DNA of 64,000 nt, taken from contig JAFUPN010000023.1 of assembly GCA_017481205.1 (NCBI GenBank), forward strand, positions 52,486-116,485, in the 5' to 3' direction. The first letter of the stretch is position 1. Every line of letters starts with the position of its first letter. The notes beneath the pieces were generated by a model that saw only the letters and a list, made by a program, of their open reading frames with translations, was not told where the DNA came from and did not search any database. The position numbers and the translations under genes are program-made. This DNA is from Clostridia bacterium (GTDB lineage: Bacteria; Bacillota; Clostridia; UMGS1810). This document shows, in pieces, positions 52,508-61,284 of this stretch.

Positions 52508-53782
52508 TTACAAGCTGTATTTAATTGCATAAGAAAGCTGTTCTGTCACATCGGTCGGCAGCATACCGTACTCACCCTTGTCAAGTGCTGCCATATCTGC
52601 CGCAAGAGAGTGGATATACACTCCCGCAAGAGCAGCATTGCCGGCTCCAAAGCCTTGCGCCGCAAAGGACGATATACATCCTGCAAGCACATCACCGCTA
52701 CCGCCTGTAGCCATGCCGGGATTGCCCAGGATATTGACATAGGTTGTGCCATCGGGAAGAGCAACCACTGTGCGGTGAGACTTGAGCACGGTCACAACCC
52801 CGTATTTAAGAGAAAACTCACGGGCACAGCCCTCGGTATCGGCAAGAATTTTTTCAACAGGCAATCTGGTAAGCCTCGAAAATTCTCCCGGATGCGGAGT
52901 GAGAATAACATCAGCCTTATGCTTTTTCAGTACATCTATATTCACAGAAAGCGCATTTATTCCGTCTGCATCTATCACAAGAGTTTTTTTGTTATCTGAT
53001 ATCAGATTAAAAATTATTTCTCTTGTTCCGTCGGTCACAGAAAGCCCGGGGCCTGCCAGAACGCAGTCGGACTTAGCGACAAATTTTAAAATATCAGGCA
53101 AAGCAGCTGCAGAAATAACGCCCTCCGACTCAGCCATCGGCAGGGTCATAACCTCTGTAAGCGCCGCTTCAAAAATCATATTAAGACTGCAGGCACAGCC
53201 CAGTGTTACCAGACCGGCACCGCTTCTCACACAAGAGCGTGATGCAAGAACCGCTGCTCCCGTGAGTCCGATTGAACCTGCCAGAATAAAGCATCTGCCG
53301 CAGTCTCCTTTATGCATATCTGCCCGCCTTGGCAGAAGAAAAGTGCGCACAATATCGGGAGTAATGGCATTGTGCGGCACATCACCGCAAAATCTGCCAA
53401 CTGCCGTCTCATATCTTGCACGGCAGGGCTCAAACTCTATATTTACAACAGCCACTGCATATTCCTTTTCATGCGAAAGGCTCACATCTGCAGACGCAAC
53501 ACCCTTTGCTCTTAATATATCCCGAAGCTTAGGACTAAATACAAAAAACGGTTTTCCCAAAGAATTTCTGATAACAGAAATATCCTTCAGGTCAAAACCG
53601 CGAACTCCTGTTCCGAGAGCTTTGGAAAAAGCCTCTTTTGCTGCAAAAGAGGCTGCCAGACTGCTGATATTTTTTGCCTGAGGAAGAGACAGCTCCTCCT
53701 CAGACAGAATTTTTTTTGCAAATTTTTCTATAGGAAATTTTTCCAACCTGGAAATTTTTACAATATCTATTCCCGTTGACAT
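52508..53782 (-). CDS. Fused holo-ACP synthase (AcpS) and NAD(P)HX dehydratase (NnrD)
   Basis: 424 residues. Residues about 1-115 are AcpS: MSTGIDIVKISRLEK, SFAAKEAFSKALGTGVRGF and DVSLSHEKEYAVAVV. Residues about 135-424 are NnrD (YjeF C-terminal type): HKGDCGRCFILAGSIGLTGA, VLAGPGLSVTDGT, VILTPHPGEFSRL and NPGMATGGSGDVLAGCISS with the catalytic Asp. AcpS loads phosphopantetheine on ACP; NnrD repairs hydrated NAD(P)H. The epimerase half (NnrE) that usually comes with NnrD is missing. Both parts look intact. Start: ATG at 53782 with AAAGG upstream. Confidence 0.92.
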   Translation of the reverse strand: MSTGIDIVKISRLEKFPIEKFAKKILSEEELSLPQAKNISSLAASFAAKEAFSKALGTGVRGFDLKDISVIRNSLGKPFFVFSPKLRDILRAKGVASADVSLSHEKEYAVAVVNIEFEPCRARYETAVGRFCGDVPHNAITPDIVRTFLLPRRADMHKGDCGRCFILAGSIGLTGAAVLASRSCVRSGAGLVTLGCACSLNMIFEAALTEVMTLPMAESEGVISAAALPDILKFVAKSDCVLAGPGLSVTDGTREIIFNLISDNKKTLVIDADGINALSVNIDVLKKHKADVILTPHPGEFSRLTRLPVEKILADTEGCAREFSLKYGVVTVLKSHRTVVALPDGTTYVNILGNPGMATGGSGDVLAGCISSFAAQGFGAGNAALAGVYIHSLAADMAALDKGEYGMLPTDVTEQLSYAIKYSL

Positions 53783-53786
53783 AAAA

Positions 53787-54308
53787 TCACGCCTTTGTAT
53801 ACACCTTGCGGGGAACAATCCTCTTGGCATATTCTATAATTTTATCGGTAGGATTAAAAACAAGCTTGTTTCTCTCGCCGTTTTTTTCATAGATAATGTA
53901 GTATGCATCGGGGTGGTTTTCGCAGATTGCCGCCATATACACATTTTTAAAGGTTCCGTTTTCCTCATTCTTAAATTCGGCATAGCCAACAGGCGCCATA
54001 ATCTCAATTTCATTGAGACGGAGGCTGGCAACTCTCTTTCTTTTACGGCGGTTGGTAATCTTGTCGATATCAAGGTCGGTATTTGTAGCAATATACTCGT
54101 ACTCAATATTGAAATTTGTAATAACAACATAGGTAAAATACACCATACCGGCATCAAGAAGTCCCGCAATGCCCGAAAACATGGGGTTGGCAATAAGAAA
54201 CAGCGACAGATACCATACTATTAGTGTAAGGAGCACCATGCCCACAGCCGCAAGAATAACCTTAGGTGATTTTTTTTGCTTAATGATATATTCGGTAAAG
54301 AAATCCAT
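53787..54308 (-). CDS. Membrane protein of unknown function (DUF6106-like)
   Basis: 173 residues. Two membrane helices (about 18-40 and 45-70) are followed by a cytoplasmic domain with FNIEYEYIATNTDLDIDKIT and the basic NRRKRKRVASLRL. The pattern agrees with what I recall of DUF6106, a short clostridial membrane family of unknown role. AAAGGAG lies 9 bases before the ATG. It ends 4 bases before the AcpS-NnrD start, so it leads this operon. Confidence 0.78.
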   Translation of the reverse strand: MDFFTEYIIKQKKSPKVILAAVGMVLLTLIVWYLSLFLIANPMFSGIAGLLDAGMVYFTYVVITNFNIEYEYIATNTDLDIDKITNRRKRKRVASLRLNEIEIMAPVGYAEFKNEENGTFKNVYMAAICENHPDAYYIIYEKNGERNKLVFNPTDKIIEYAKRIVPRKVYTKA

Positions 54309-54340
54309 TTTAAAATTCTCCTTTGTATTTATTAATAAGT

Positions 54341-54369
54341 ATTTTATCACAACTAAAAAAATATTACAA
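54341..54369 (-). promoter_or_regulatory. Promoter of the DUF6106-acpS/nnrD-lolA-alr operon
   Basis: Minus strand: TTGTAA (54364-54369), 17 bases, TAAAAT (54341-54346). Confidence 0.6.
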
Positions 54370-54382
54370 GGGGGTTGAAGTA

Positions 54383-55162
54383 TTAATTCTTTGCGGATTT
54401 GTAAATATTTTCCCTATACTCCCTTGGACTTACGGATAAATAGGCGGTAAAATTTCTGTTAAAGCTCCTCAGGGAGCCAAAACCGCTGTCGAGAGCGCAT
54501 CTTAAAACAGAGCAATCGGAATTTGAAAGCATATAACAGGCATTGCTTAGCCTGTATCGGTTTACACAATCGTTGAAGGAAATACCCACAATCCCCTTGA
54601 AATACCGCGACAAATATGAATAGCTGTAGCCTGTTTTATCTGCAAGGCTGTACAATGAGCACTCTTTGCTGTAATTGTGCTCAATAAAATCAAAAATTCT
54701 GTACAGCAGATTTTTGTCATCTGCATTAACGTCGGAATAGCTTACTTCTCTGTCAAATTGGGCACAAAGAGAATACAGAATACCCTTCTTTTCAATAGCA
54801 GAAGCATTTTCGCAAATATTGTCCAATTGTTCAATCAGATATGCATCCGGACTGAAAACATTGTCAGTAGGTCTTTTTTCTGCAACCTTTGAAGCATATG
54901 CCTTTACAAGCTCGGGCGAAAAAATACAGAGCATATGCTGACTGTTTATACTGGAGAGAGAATGAAGCTGATTTGGAAATATCAGCACAGACTGACCGCT
55001 GCTCAGGCGGTATGTATGGCTGTCTGCAGTTACCTCCATTTCTCCGGAGGTAACAGAAATAAGCTCAAAGGAATGGTGCAGATGCATGGGATAACTGAAG
55101 TTTTTTCCGTATTCCTTATGAAAATACTCTGATATACCAAAATGATTAAATTCGTAAAACAT
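54383..55162 (-). CDS. AraC family regulator of the xylose operon
   Basis: 259 residues. N-terminal cupin (HLHHSFELISVTSGEMEVTA, GQSVLIFPNQLHSL) and C-terminal double helix-turn-helix (CSLYSLADKTGYSYSYLSRY, ALDSGFGSLRSFNRNF with VSPREYREN). Divergence from xylB-xylA-GH3 suggests it activates that operon in response to xylose or xylo-oligosaccharide; this is inference. ATG at 55162 with GGTGG upstream. Confidence 0.88.
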   Translation of the reverse strand: MFYEFNHFGISEYFHKEYGKNFSYPMHLHHSFELISVTSGEMEVTADSHTYRLSSGQSVLIFPNQLHSLSSINSQHMLCIFSPELVKAYASKVAEKRPTDNVFSPDAYLIEQLDNICENASAIEKKGILYSLCAQFDREVSYSDVNADDKNLLYRIFDFIEHNYSKECSLYSLADKTGYSYSYLSRYFKGIVGISFNDCVNRYRLSNACYMLSNSDCSVLRCALDSGFGSLRSFNRNFTAYLSVSPREYRENIYKSAKN

Positions 55163-55199
55163 AATATCACCACCCGCAAATGACAAATTTTGTCTATAC

Positions 55200-55228
55200 A
55201 TTGTATCTTTTTTTGCGAGAAATGTCAA
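55200..55228 (-). promoter_or_regulatory. Promoter of the AraC (xylose) regulator
   Basis: Minus strand: TTGACA (55223-55228), 17 bases, TACAAT (55200-55205). A palindrome GACAAATTTTGTC (55182-55194) lies at the expected start of transcription. Confidence 0.75.
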
Positions 55229-55239
55229 GGGCTATGTGA

Positions 55240-55256
55240 TATAATTATTGTATAAT
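55240..55256 (+). promoter_or_regulatory. -10 region of the xyl operon promoter
   Basis: Two TATAAT hexamers (55240-55245 and 55251-55256) lie upstream of xylB, neither with a consensus -35 box at proper spacing. That fits a promoter needing an activator. Confidence 0.4.
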
Positions 55257-55275
55257 AACATACGGAGGGATTTAT

Positions 55276-56751
55276 ATGAATTATTATATCGGTGCAGACC
55301 TGGGCACATCTGCTCTCAAATTGCTGCTCGTTAGGGAAGACGGACAAATAGCAAATTCCGTTACAAAATCCTATGATGTTAGCTATCCCAAACCCGGATG
55401 GAGCGAGCAGGCTCCCGAAAACTGGTGGAAAACCTTTGAAAGCGGGATTAAAGAGCTTACACACGGTATTGACGGCGAAAAAATCCGCGGTATCGGAGCG
55501 GGCGGTCAGATGCACGGGCTGGTAGTGCTTGACGACAGCGACAGGGTTATCCGCCCGGCAATCCTGTGGAACGACGGAAGGACATGGGCTGAGACGGACT
55601 ATCTCAACAATGTCATAGGCAAGAAGAGCCTGTCGGATATGACTGCAAATATTGCCTTTGCAGGATTTACAGCTCCGAAAATACTTTGGATGAAAAATAA
55701 TGAAAAAGAAAATTTTGAAAAAATCTCAAAAATCATGCTTCCAAAGGATTATATAAATTACCTTTTGACCGGAGTGCACATGACAGATTATTCCGACGCA
55801 TCCGGAATGCTCCTACTTGATGTAAAAAACAAATGCTGGTCGGACAGAATGGTTGAAATATGCGGCATAAGCAAAAATCAGCTTCCCCTGCTCAAAGAAA
55901 GCTATGAGGCTGTAATCATACTGCCTGAGATTGCTGAAAGACTCGGCATCAGCAAAAGCTGTCTTGTAGCAGCCGGAGCAGGAGACAATGCCGCGGCTGC
56001 AATCGGAACAGGCACCGTGGGCGCGGGAAAATGTAACATATCCCTGGGAACCTCGGGAACAGTGTTTATATCATCAGACAAATTCTCTGCAGACAGCAAC
56101 AATGCGCTTCATTCCTTCTGCCATGCCGACGGCGGCTATCATCTTATGGGATGTATGCTCTCGGCGGCATCCTGCAACAAATGGTTCTGCGATAAAATAC
56201 TCAAAACCGACGATTACAGCACGGAGCAGGACAACATAACAGACGATAGCTTAGGAAAAAATCACGTATATTTCCTGCCCTATCTTATGGGCGAGCGAAG
56301 CCCCATAAACGATACCGATGCAAGAGGTATGTTTATCGGTATGCGCCCCGACACCGCTCGCCGTCACATGATTCAGGCTGTGCTTGAGGGTGTTGCATTC
56401 GCCATAAGAGACAGTGTTGAGGTAGCAAAGAGCCTCGGCATCAGTATATCCGTAAGCACTCTTTGCGGCGGAGGAGGAAAATCAAAGCTTTGGCGCAAAA
56501 TAATGTGCAATGTGCTCAATATTGACATTGCCGTTCCGTCCTGCGAGGAAGGACCCGGTCTGGGAGGTGCCATGCTTGCCATGACAGCCTGCGGCGCATA
56601 CAAAAGTGTTAAGGAATGTGCAGAAAAGCTTGTGACAACAAGCGAAACAATACATCCCGACAGCACAATTGCTCAGAGATACGAAGAACAATACAACAAA
56701 TTCAGAAAAATATATCCTGCAGTAAAAGAACTGTATAAGGAAATAAAATAG
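55276..56751 (+). CDS. xylB: Xylulokinase
   Basis: 491 residues, FGGY kinase family: YIGADLGTSALKLLLV, GIGAGGQMHGLVVLDDSDRV with PAILWNDGRT, MTDYSDASGMLLLDV, AAGAGDNAAAAIGTGTVGAG and LCGGGGKSKLWRKIMCNVLN. It phosphorylates D-xylulose with ATP. GGAGG lies before the ATG. First gene of xylB-xylA-GH3. Confidence 0.95.
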   Translation: MNYYIGADLGTSALKLLLVREDGQIANSVTKSYDVSYPKPGWSEQAPENWWKTFESGIKELTHGIDGEKIRGIGAGGQMHGLVVLDDSDRVIRPAILWNDGRTWAETDYLNNVIGKKSLSDMTANIAFAGFTAPKILWMKNNEKENFEKISKIMLPKDYINYLLTGVHMTDYSDASGMLLLDVKNKCWSDRMVEICGISKNQLPLLKESYEAVIILPEIAERLGISKSCLVAAGAGDNAAAAIGTGTVGAGKCNISLGTSGTVFISSDKFSADSNNALHSFCHADGGYHLMGCMLSAASCNKWFCDKILKTDDYSTEQDNITDDSLGKNHVYFLPYLMGERSPINDTDARGMFIGMRPDTARRHMIQAVLEGVAFAIRDSVEVAKSLGISISVSTLCGGGGKSKLWRKIMCNVLNIDIAVPSCEEGPGLGGAMLAMTACGAYKSVKECAEKLVTTSETIHPDSTIAQRYEEQYNKFRKIYPAVKELYKEIK

Positions 56752-56763
56752 GAGGACAAAACA

Positions 56764-58080
56764 ATGAATACATATTTTCCAGACATACCGACAGTAAAAT
56801 ACGAAGGAAAGGACAGCAAAAACCCCTTTGCCTTCAGATACTATGATCCCGAAAGAGTTATACTGGGCAAAAAGATGAAGGAGCACCTGCCATTTGCCAT
56901 GGCATGGTGGCACAACCTGTGCGCAGCGGGAACAGATATGTTCGGCAGAGACACAGCGGACAAATCCTTCGGCGCGGAAAAAGGCACCATGGAGCACGCA
57001 AAAGCAAAGGTTGATGCAGGCTTTGAATTTATGCAGAAATTGGGTATAGAATATTTCTGCTTCCACGATGTTGACCTGGTGCCCGAGGCTGATGATATAA
57101 ACGAAACCAACAGAAGACTGGACGAAATATCCGACTATATTCTCGAAAAAATGAATGGTACGAACATAAAATGTCTCTGGGGAACTGCAAATATGTTTTC
57201 AAATCCACGTTTTATGAATGGTGCAGGAAGCACAAATTCTGCCGAAGTTTACTGCTTTGCTGCAGCACAGATTAAAAAAGCACTGGAGCTAACAGTAAAG
57301 CTGGGCGGCAAAGGCTATGTGTTCTGGGGCGGCAGAGAAGGCTACGAAACCCTGCTTAATACAGATGTAAAATTTGAACAGGAAAACATAGCTCGCCTTA
57401 TGAAAATGGCGGTAAGCTACGGCCGTTCCATAGGTTTTGAGGGGGATTTCTACATCGAGCCCAAGCCCAAGGAGCCCATGAAGCATCAGTATGATTTTGA
57501 CGCAGCTACGGCAATAGGCTTTGTTAAGCAGTACGGTCTTGACAAGGACTTTAAAATGAACATTGAAGCGAACCATGCAACTCTTGCCGGACACACCTTT
57601 CAGCATGAGCTGAGAATCTCGGCAATCAACGGAATGTTAGGCTCCATAGATGCCAATCAAGGAGACCTGCTCCTGGGTTGGGATACAGATGAATTTCCAT
57701 CCGATGTATACAACGCAACCATGTGTATGTACGAGGTAATAAAAGCAGGAGGACTCACAGGCGGATTTAACTTTGATGCAAAAAACCGCCGCGCAAGCTA
57801 CACTACAGAGGATATGTTCCACGGCTTTATACTCGGCATGGACACCTTTGCACTGGGTCTTATCAAGGCTGCAAAAATAATGGAAGACGGCAGACTTGAC
57901 GAATTTGTAAAAGCAAAATATTCAAGCTTTGACAGCGAAATCGGAAGGAAGATACTCAGCGGAGATGCAACACTGGAAGAGTTGTCCGATTATGCCTGCA
58001 CAATGAAAAAAGCAGAGCTCCCGGGCAGCGGAAGACAGGAATATCTGGAGAGTATTGTAAACAGCGTATTGTTCGGTTAA
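56764..58080 (+). CDS. xylA: Xylose isomerase
   Basis: 438 residues. [63 protein letters not shown] and [20 protein letters not shown] are class II xylose isomerase signatures including metal ligands. It interconverts D-xylose and D-xylulose. GGAGGACAAAACA precedes the ATG. Confidence 0.97.
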   Translation: MNTYFPDIPTVKYEGKDSKNPFAFRYYDPERVILGKKMKEHLPFAMAWWHNLCAAGTDMFGRDTADKSFGAEKGTMEHAKAKVDAGFEFMQKLGIEYFCFHDVDLVPEADDINETNRRLDEISDYILEKMNGTNIKCLWGTANMFSNPRFMNGAGSTNSAEVYCFAAAQIKKALELTVKLGGKGYVFWGGREGYETLLNTDVKFEQENIARLMKMAVSYGRSIGFEGDFYIEPKPKEPMKHQYDFDAATAIGFVKQYGLDKDFKMNIEANHATLAGHTFQHELRISAINGMLGSIDANQGDLLLGWDTDEFPSDVYNATMCMYEVIKAGGLTGGFNFDAKNRRASYTTEDMFHGFILGMDTFALGLIKAAKIMEDGRLDEFVKAKYSSFDSEIGRKILSGDATLEELSDYACTMKKAELPGSGRQEYLESIVNSVLFG

Positions 58081-58094
58081 AAAGGAGAAAAATC

Positions 58095-59975
58095 ATGACA
58101 TTCAAAGAAAGAGCAAAAGAGCTTGTATCAAAAATGACCATCGGCGAAAAGATGTCTCAGATGAAATATGACTCCCCTGCCATCGAAAGGCTGGGAATCC
58201 CCGCTTACAACTGGTGGAACGAGGCTCTCCACGGAGTTGCACGCTCAGGCTGTGCAACCGTGTTTCCTCAGGCGATTGGTATGGCGGCAAGCTTTGATAC
58301 AGAGCTTATGTATGAAGTGGCAACAGCAATCTCCGACGAGGCCAGAGCCAAGTACAACGAATACAAAAAATTCGGCGATACTCTCATATATCAAGGGCTG
58401 ACCATCTGGTCGCCCAACATAAACATATTCCGTGATCCCCGTTGGGGCAGAGGCCACGAAACCTACGGAGAAGATCCATACCTCACCGGCGAAATGGGAG
58501 TTGCCTTTATCAAAGGTCTACAGGGAGAGGGAAAATACAGAAAAGTTGATGCGACTATCAAGCACTACGCAGTACACAGCGGTCCGGAAAGTCTTAGACA
58601 CGGATTTAATGCCGAGGTGAATCAGAAGGACTTGTACGAAACATATCTTTGGGCATTCAAATACTGCATAGACAATGCCAACCCATCTGCAGTTATGGGT
58701 GCATACAACCGCACCAACGGCGAGCCCTGCTGTGCAAGCAAGACTCTTATCAAGGACATACTCTACGGAGAATTCGGCTTTGACGGATATGTGGTATCCG
58801 ACTGCGGTGCAATATGCGATATAAACGAACACCACAAGGTAACCGAGGCTCCGGCCGAGAGTGCGGCTCTTGCCGTAAACAATGGCTGCAATCTAAACTG
58901 CGGCAGCGCATACAACAAGCTTGTGGCGGCGTATGCTATAGGACTGGTATCGGAAGAAGCCATTACCGAAGCAGTGGAAAGACTCTTTACTGCACGCTTC
59001 CGACTGGGAATGTTTGATGATGACTGCGAATATAATAACATCCCCTATGATATAATAGAATGTGACAAACACAGAGAGCTCAGTCGCAGGATGGCTCAGG
59101 AAAGCATGGTACTGCTGAAAAACGACGGTATCCTGCCCTTAAAGCAGGGACAGACCGTAGCGGTTATAGGTCCCAATGCCGATGACAGGGATGTTCTCAT
59201 AGGCAACTACCATGGCACCCCGTCTGAATACACTACTCTGCTTAAGGGAATACAGAATGCCAACGAAGGTAGGACACTTTATGCAAGAGGCTGTCACCTC
59301 TTTAAGGAGGATGAAGGAATATGGGCAGAGCATCCCCTGAGAGAAGCTGTCATAGCGGCAAAGCATGCCGATGTGGTGATAATGATAATGGGGCTGAATC
59401 CCCTTATGGAGGGTGAAGAAGGCGGCGACGCATCGCTCAGTGCATATTCGGGAGACAAGCCCGATATAGAATTGCCCATGTCTCAGAAAATTCTTTATGA
59501 AGAAATAAAGAAAACAGGCAAGCCTATTGTATTTGTCAATGTATCCGGCAGCTGTATAGCCCTGGGCGACCAGGACAAAAACTGCAATGCCGTAATACAG
59601 TGCTTTTACCCCGGAGCAGAGGGCGGAGACGCTCTGGCTGATATACTCTTCGGTAAAATAAGCCCAAGCGGTAGACTACCTGTGACCTTCTATAAATCAA
59701 CCGACGACCTGCCGGACTTTGAGGATTATTCCATGGAAAACAGAACATATAAATTCTTCAACGGCGAGGTTGTATACCCCTTTGGTCACGGACTCACATA
59801 TTCGGATATAACCGAGAGCCGTATTGACGAAAACACTGTGGAAATAAGCAATAACGGCAATTATGAAGTAAACTACACCGTACTCAATTTTGAGTACATC
59901 CCCCACAAAAACCTTTGCGGATTCAAAAAGATTTTGATAAAGCCAAAGGAGAAAGTTACCGTTTCATTCAAATAA
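58095..59975 (+). CDS. Glycoside hydrolase family 3, probable intracellular beta-xylosidase
   Basis: 626 residues, no signal peptide. First domain: RLGIPAYNWWNEALHGVAR, SPNINIFRDPRWGRGHETYG, TIKHYAVHSGPE and YVVSDCGAI, with the nucleophile Asp near 236. Second domain: SMVLLKNDGILPLKQGQTVA, GPNADDRDVLIGNYHG and MEGEEGGD. A short fibronectin III-like tail follows GHGLTYS. The EALHGVAR and GNYHG motifs match the xylosidase branch of GH3, which agrees with the operon. It would free xylose from imported xylo-oligosaccharides. Confidence 0.9.
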   Translation: MTFKERAKELVSKMTIGEKMSQMKYDSPAIERLGIPAYNWWNEALHGVARSGCATVFPQAIGMAASFDTELMYEVATAISDEARAKYNEYKKFGDTLIYQGLTIWSPNINIFRDPRWGRGHETYGEDPYLTGEMGVAFIKGLQGEGKYRKVDATIKHYAVHSGPESLRHGFNAEVNQKDLYETYLWAFKYCIDNANPSAVMGAYNRTNGEPCCASKTLIKDILYGEFGFDGYVVSDCGAICDINEHHKVTEAPAESAALAVNNGCNLNCGSAYNKLVAAYAIGLVSEEAITEAVERLFTARFRLGMFDDDCEYNNIPYDIIECDKHRELSRRMAQESMVLLKNDGILPLKQGQTVAVIGPNADDRDVLIGNYHGTPSEYTTLLKGIQNANEGRTLYARGCHLFKEDEGIWAEHPLREAVIAAKHADVVIMIMGLNPLMEGEEGGDASLSAYSGDKPDIELPMSQKILYEEIKKTGKPIVFVNVSGSCIALGDQDKNCNAVIQCFYPGAEGGDALADILFGKISPSGRLPVTFYKSTDDLPDFEDYSMENRTYKFFNGEVVYPFGHGLTYSDITESRIDENTVEISNNGNYEVNYTVLNFEYIPHKNLCGFKKILIKPKEKVTVSFK

Positions 59976-59978
59976 AAA

Positions 59979-59992
59979 TAGCCTTAGCAACC
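59979..59992. repeat. Remnant of a type 2 inverted repeat
   Basis: TAGCCTTAGCAACC is identical to the outer 14 bases of the 35703-35978 element; it merges into the 5' arm of the following terminator. Confidence 0.45.
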
Positions 59993-60028
59993 CCTGCCGC
60001 TCACAATCGCGACAGGGGTTTGTTGTTT
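59989..60028 (+). terminator. Terminator of the xyl operon
   Basis: AACCCCTG and CAGGGGTT (60013-60020) form the base of a long stem that continues inward with CGC/GCG, followed by TGTTGTTT. Confidence 0.8.
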
Positions 60029-60034
60029 ATTCTG

Positions 60035-60063
60035 TTGATTTTAGAATTATATTGTGTTATGAT
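60035..60063 (+). promoter_or_regulatory. Promoter of the SbcD/SbcC-like pair
   Basis: TTGATT (60035-60040), 17 bases, TATGAT (60058-60063). Confidence 0.55.
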
Positions 60064-60143
60064 ATCTATATGAGAAAGTTGAAAGAGTTTAAACACACTT
60101 TCATTTTACAGGCAATTGCTACATACAGAAAGAGGAAACAAAA

Positions 60144-61283
60144 ATGCTGAAAATATTTATGACGGGAGACAACCACATAGGCTTGAAATACGCAAGATAT
60201 GAGCAAGCGGCAGCTCTGGCAAGGGCGAGAATAACCGCTTTTGAAGCTATGGTTGAAAAAGCAAACGAAGAACATTGCACTATATTTGCGATAACAGGCG
60301 ATTTGTTTGAAAACACCTATGGTGTATCAAAAAAAGATATACAAACGCTGCTTGATATACTGGAAAAATTCAAAGGAACAGTTATCATACTTCCCGGAAA
60401 TCATGATTACTACAGCAAGGATGTGAAGATATGGCAGTATTTTGAAGATATTGTCACATCCAAGGACAATATCATGCTGCTGAAAGAATACCGCCCATAC
60501 AGCATTTCTTCCGGTGATGATAATGTGATTATCTATCCGGCTCCATGTACCTCAATACACTCTCTCCCGGGAGAAAACAATCTCGGTTGGATAAAGAATG
60601 AAAATATAACCCCGGACAACACATACAGAATCGGTATAGCACACGGAGCAATTGAGGGCGAGACCATCGACAGCGAGGGTCAGTATTTTCTGATGAAGCG
60701 TGAGGAGCTTGAGAGTATCCCAATGGACGCATGGCTTATCGGTCATACTCATGTGAGTATTCCGGGAAGCTTAAAAACCGTCAGCTACACCTCAGGAGAG
60801 CGGATTTTTAATGCAGGAACCCATGTGCAGACAGATGTTTCCTGTAATACAGAGGGCTGCTGCTTTATTCTGGAAATCGAAGCTGCAAACGGAATAAAGA
60901 ATGTCCTAGCAAAAAAATACATTTCCGGTAATACGCATTTTATCAGAAAAAATATTTCTGTATCTGCAGGCAATATGGAAAATGATATAAAAAAAGTGCT
61001 GGCTGATATACCGGACAATTCTGTTGTGGATATTATCCTGAAGGGTGCAGTATCCGCAGAGGAATATGAAAACAGATTTGAAATTATTGACGGACTGCTC
61101 AATGGATACACAGAAGCAAGCTTCAATGAGCACGGTCTCAGCAAGCTGATTTCCGCAGAGCTGATAGAAGCAGAATATCCCGAAACATCCTTTGCCGCAG
61201 GTCTGCTTAAGGAGTTGATGAGCAACCCCAAAGAAGCTCAGCTTGCCTATGAACTGCTCAATTCAGTTAAGGAGGGCAGATAA
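60144..61283 (+). CDS. SbcD/YhaO-like DNA repair metallophosphoesterase
   Basis: 379 residues. The five phosphoesterase motifs are visible: MTGDNHIG, ITGDLFENT, LPGNHDYY, GIAHGAIEGE and LIGHTHVSIP. The order and length suit the nuclease subunit (SbcD/Mre11/YhaO). With the next gene it should form an ATP-driven nuclease on DNA ends or hairpins. GAGG lies 8 bases before the ATG. Confidence 0.88.
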   Translation: MLKIFMTGDNHIGLKYARYEQAAALARARITAFEAMVEKANEEHCTIFAITGDLFENTYGVSKKDIQTLLDILEKFKGTVIILPGNHDYYSKDVKIWQYFEDIVTSKDNIMLLKEYRPYSISSGDDNVIIYPAPCTSIHSLPGENNLGWIKNENITPDNTYRIGIAHGAIEGETIDSEGQYFLMKREELESIPMDAWLIGHTHVSIPGSLKTVSYTSGERIFNAGTHVQTDVSCNTEGCCFILEIEAANGIKNVLAKKYISGNTHFIRKNISVSAGNMENDIKKVLADIPDNSVVDIILKGAVSAEEYENRFEIIDGLLNGYTEASFNEHGLSKLISAELIEAEYPETSFAAGLLKELMSNPKEAQLAYELLNSVKEGR

Positions 61284-61284
61284 T

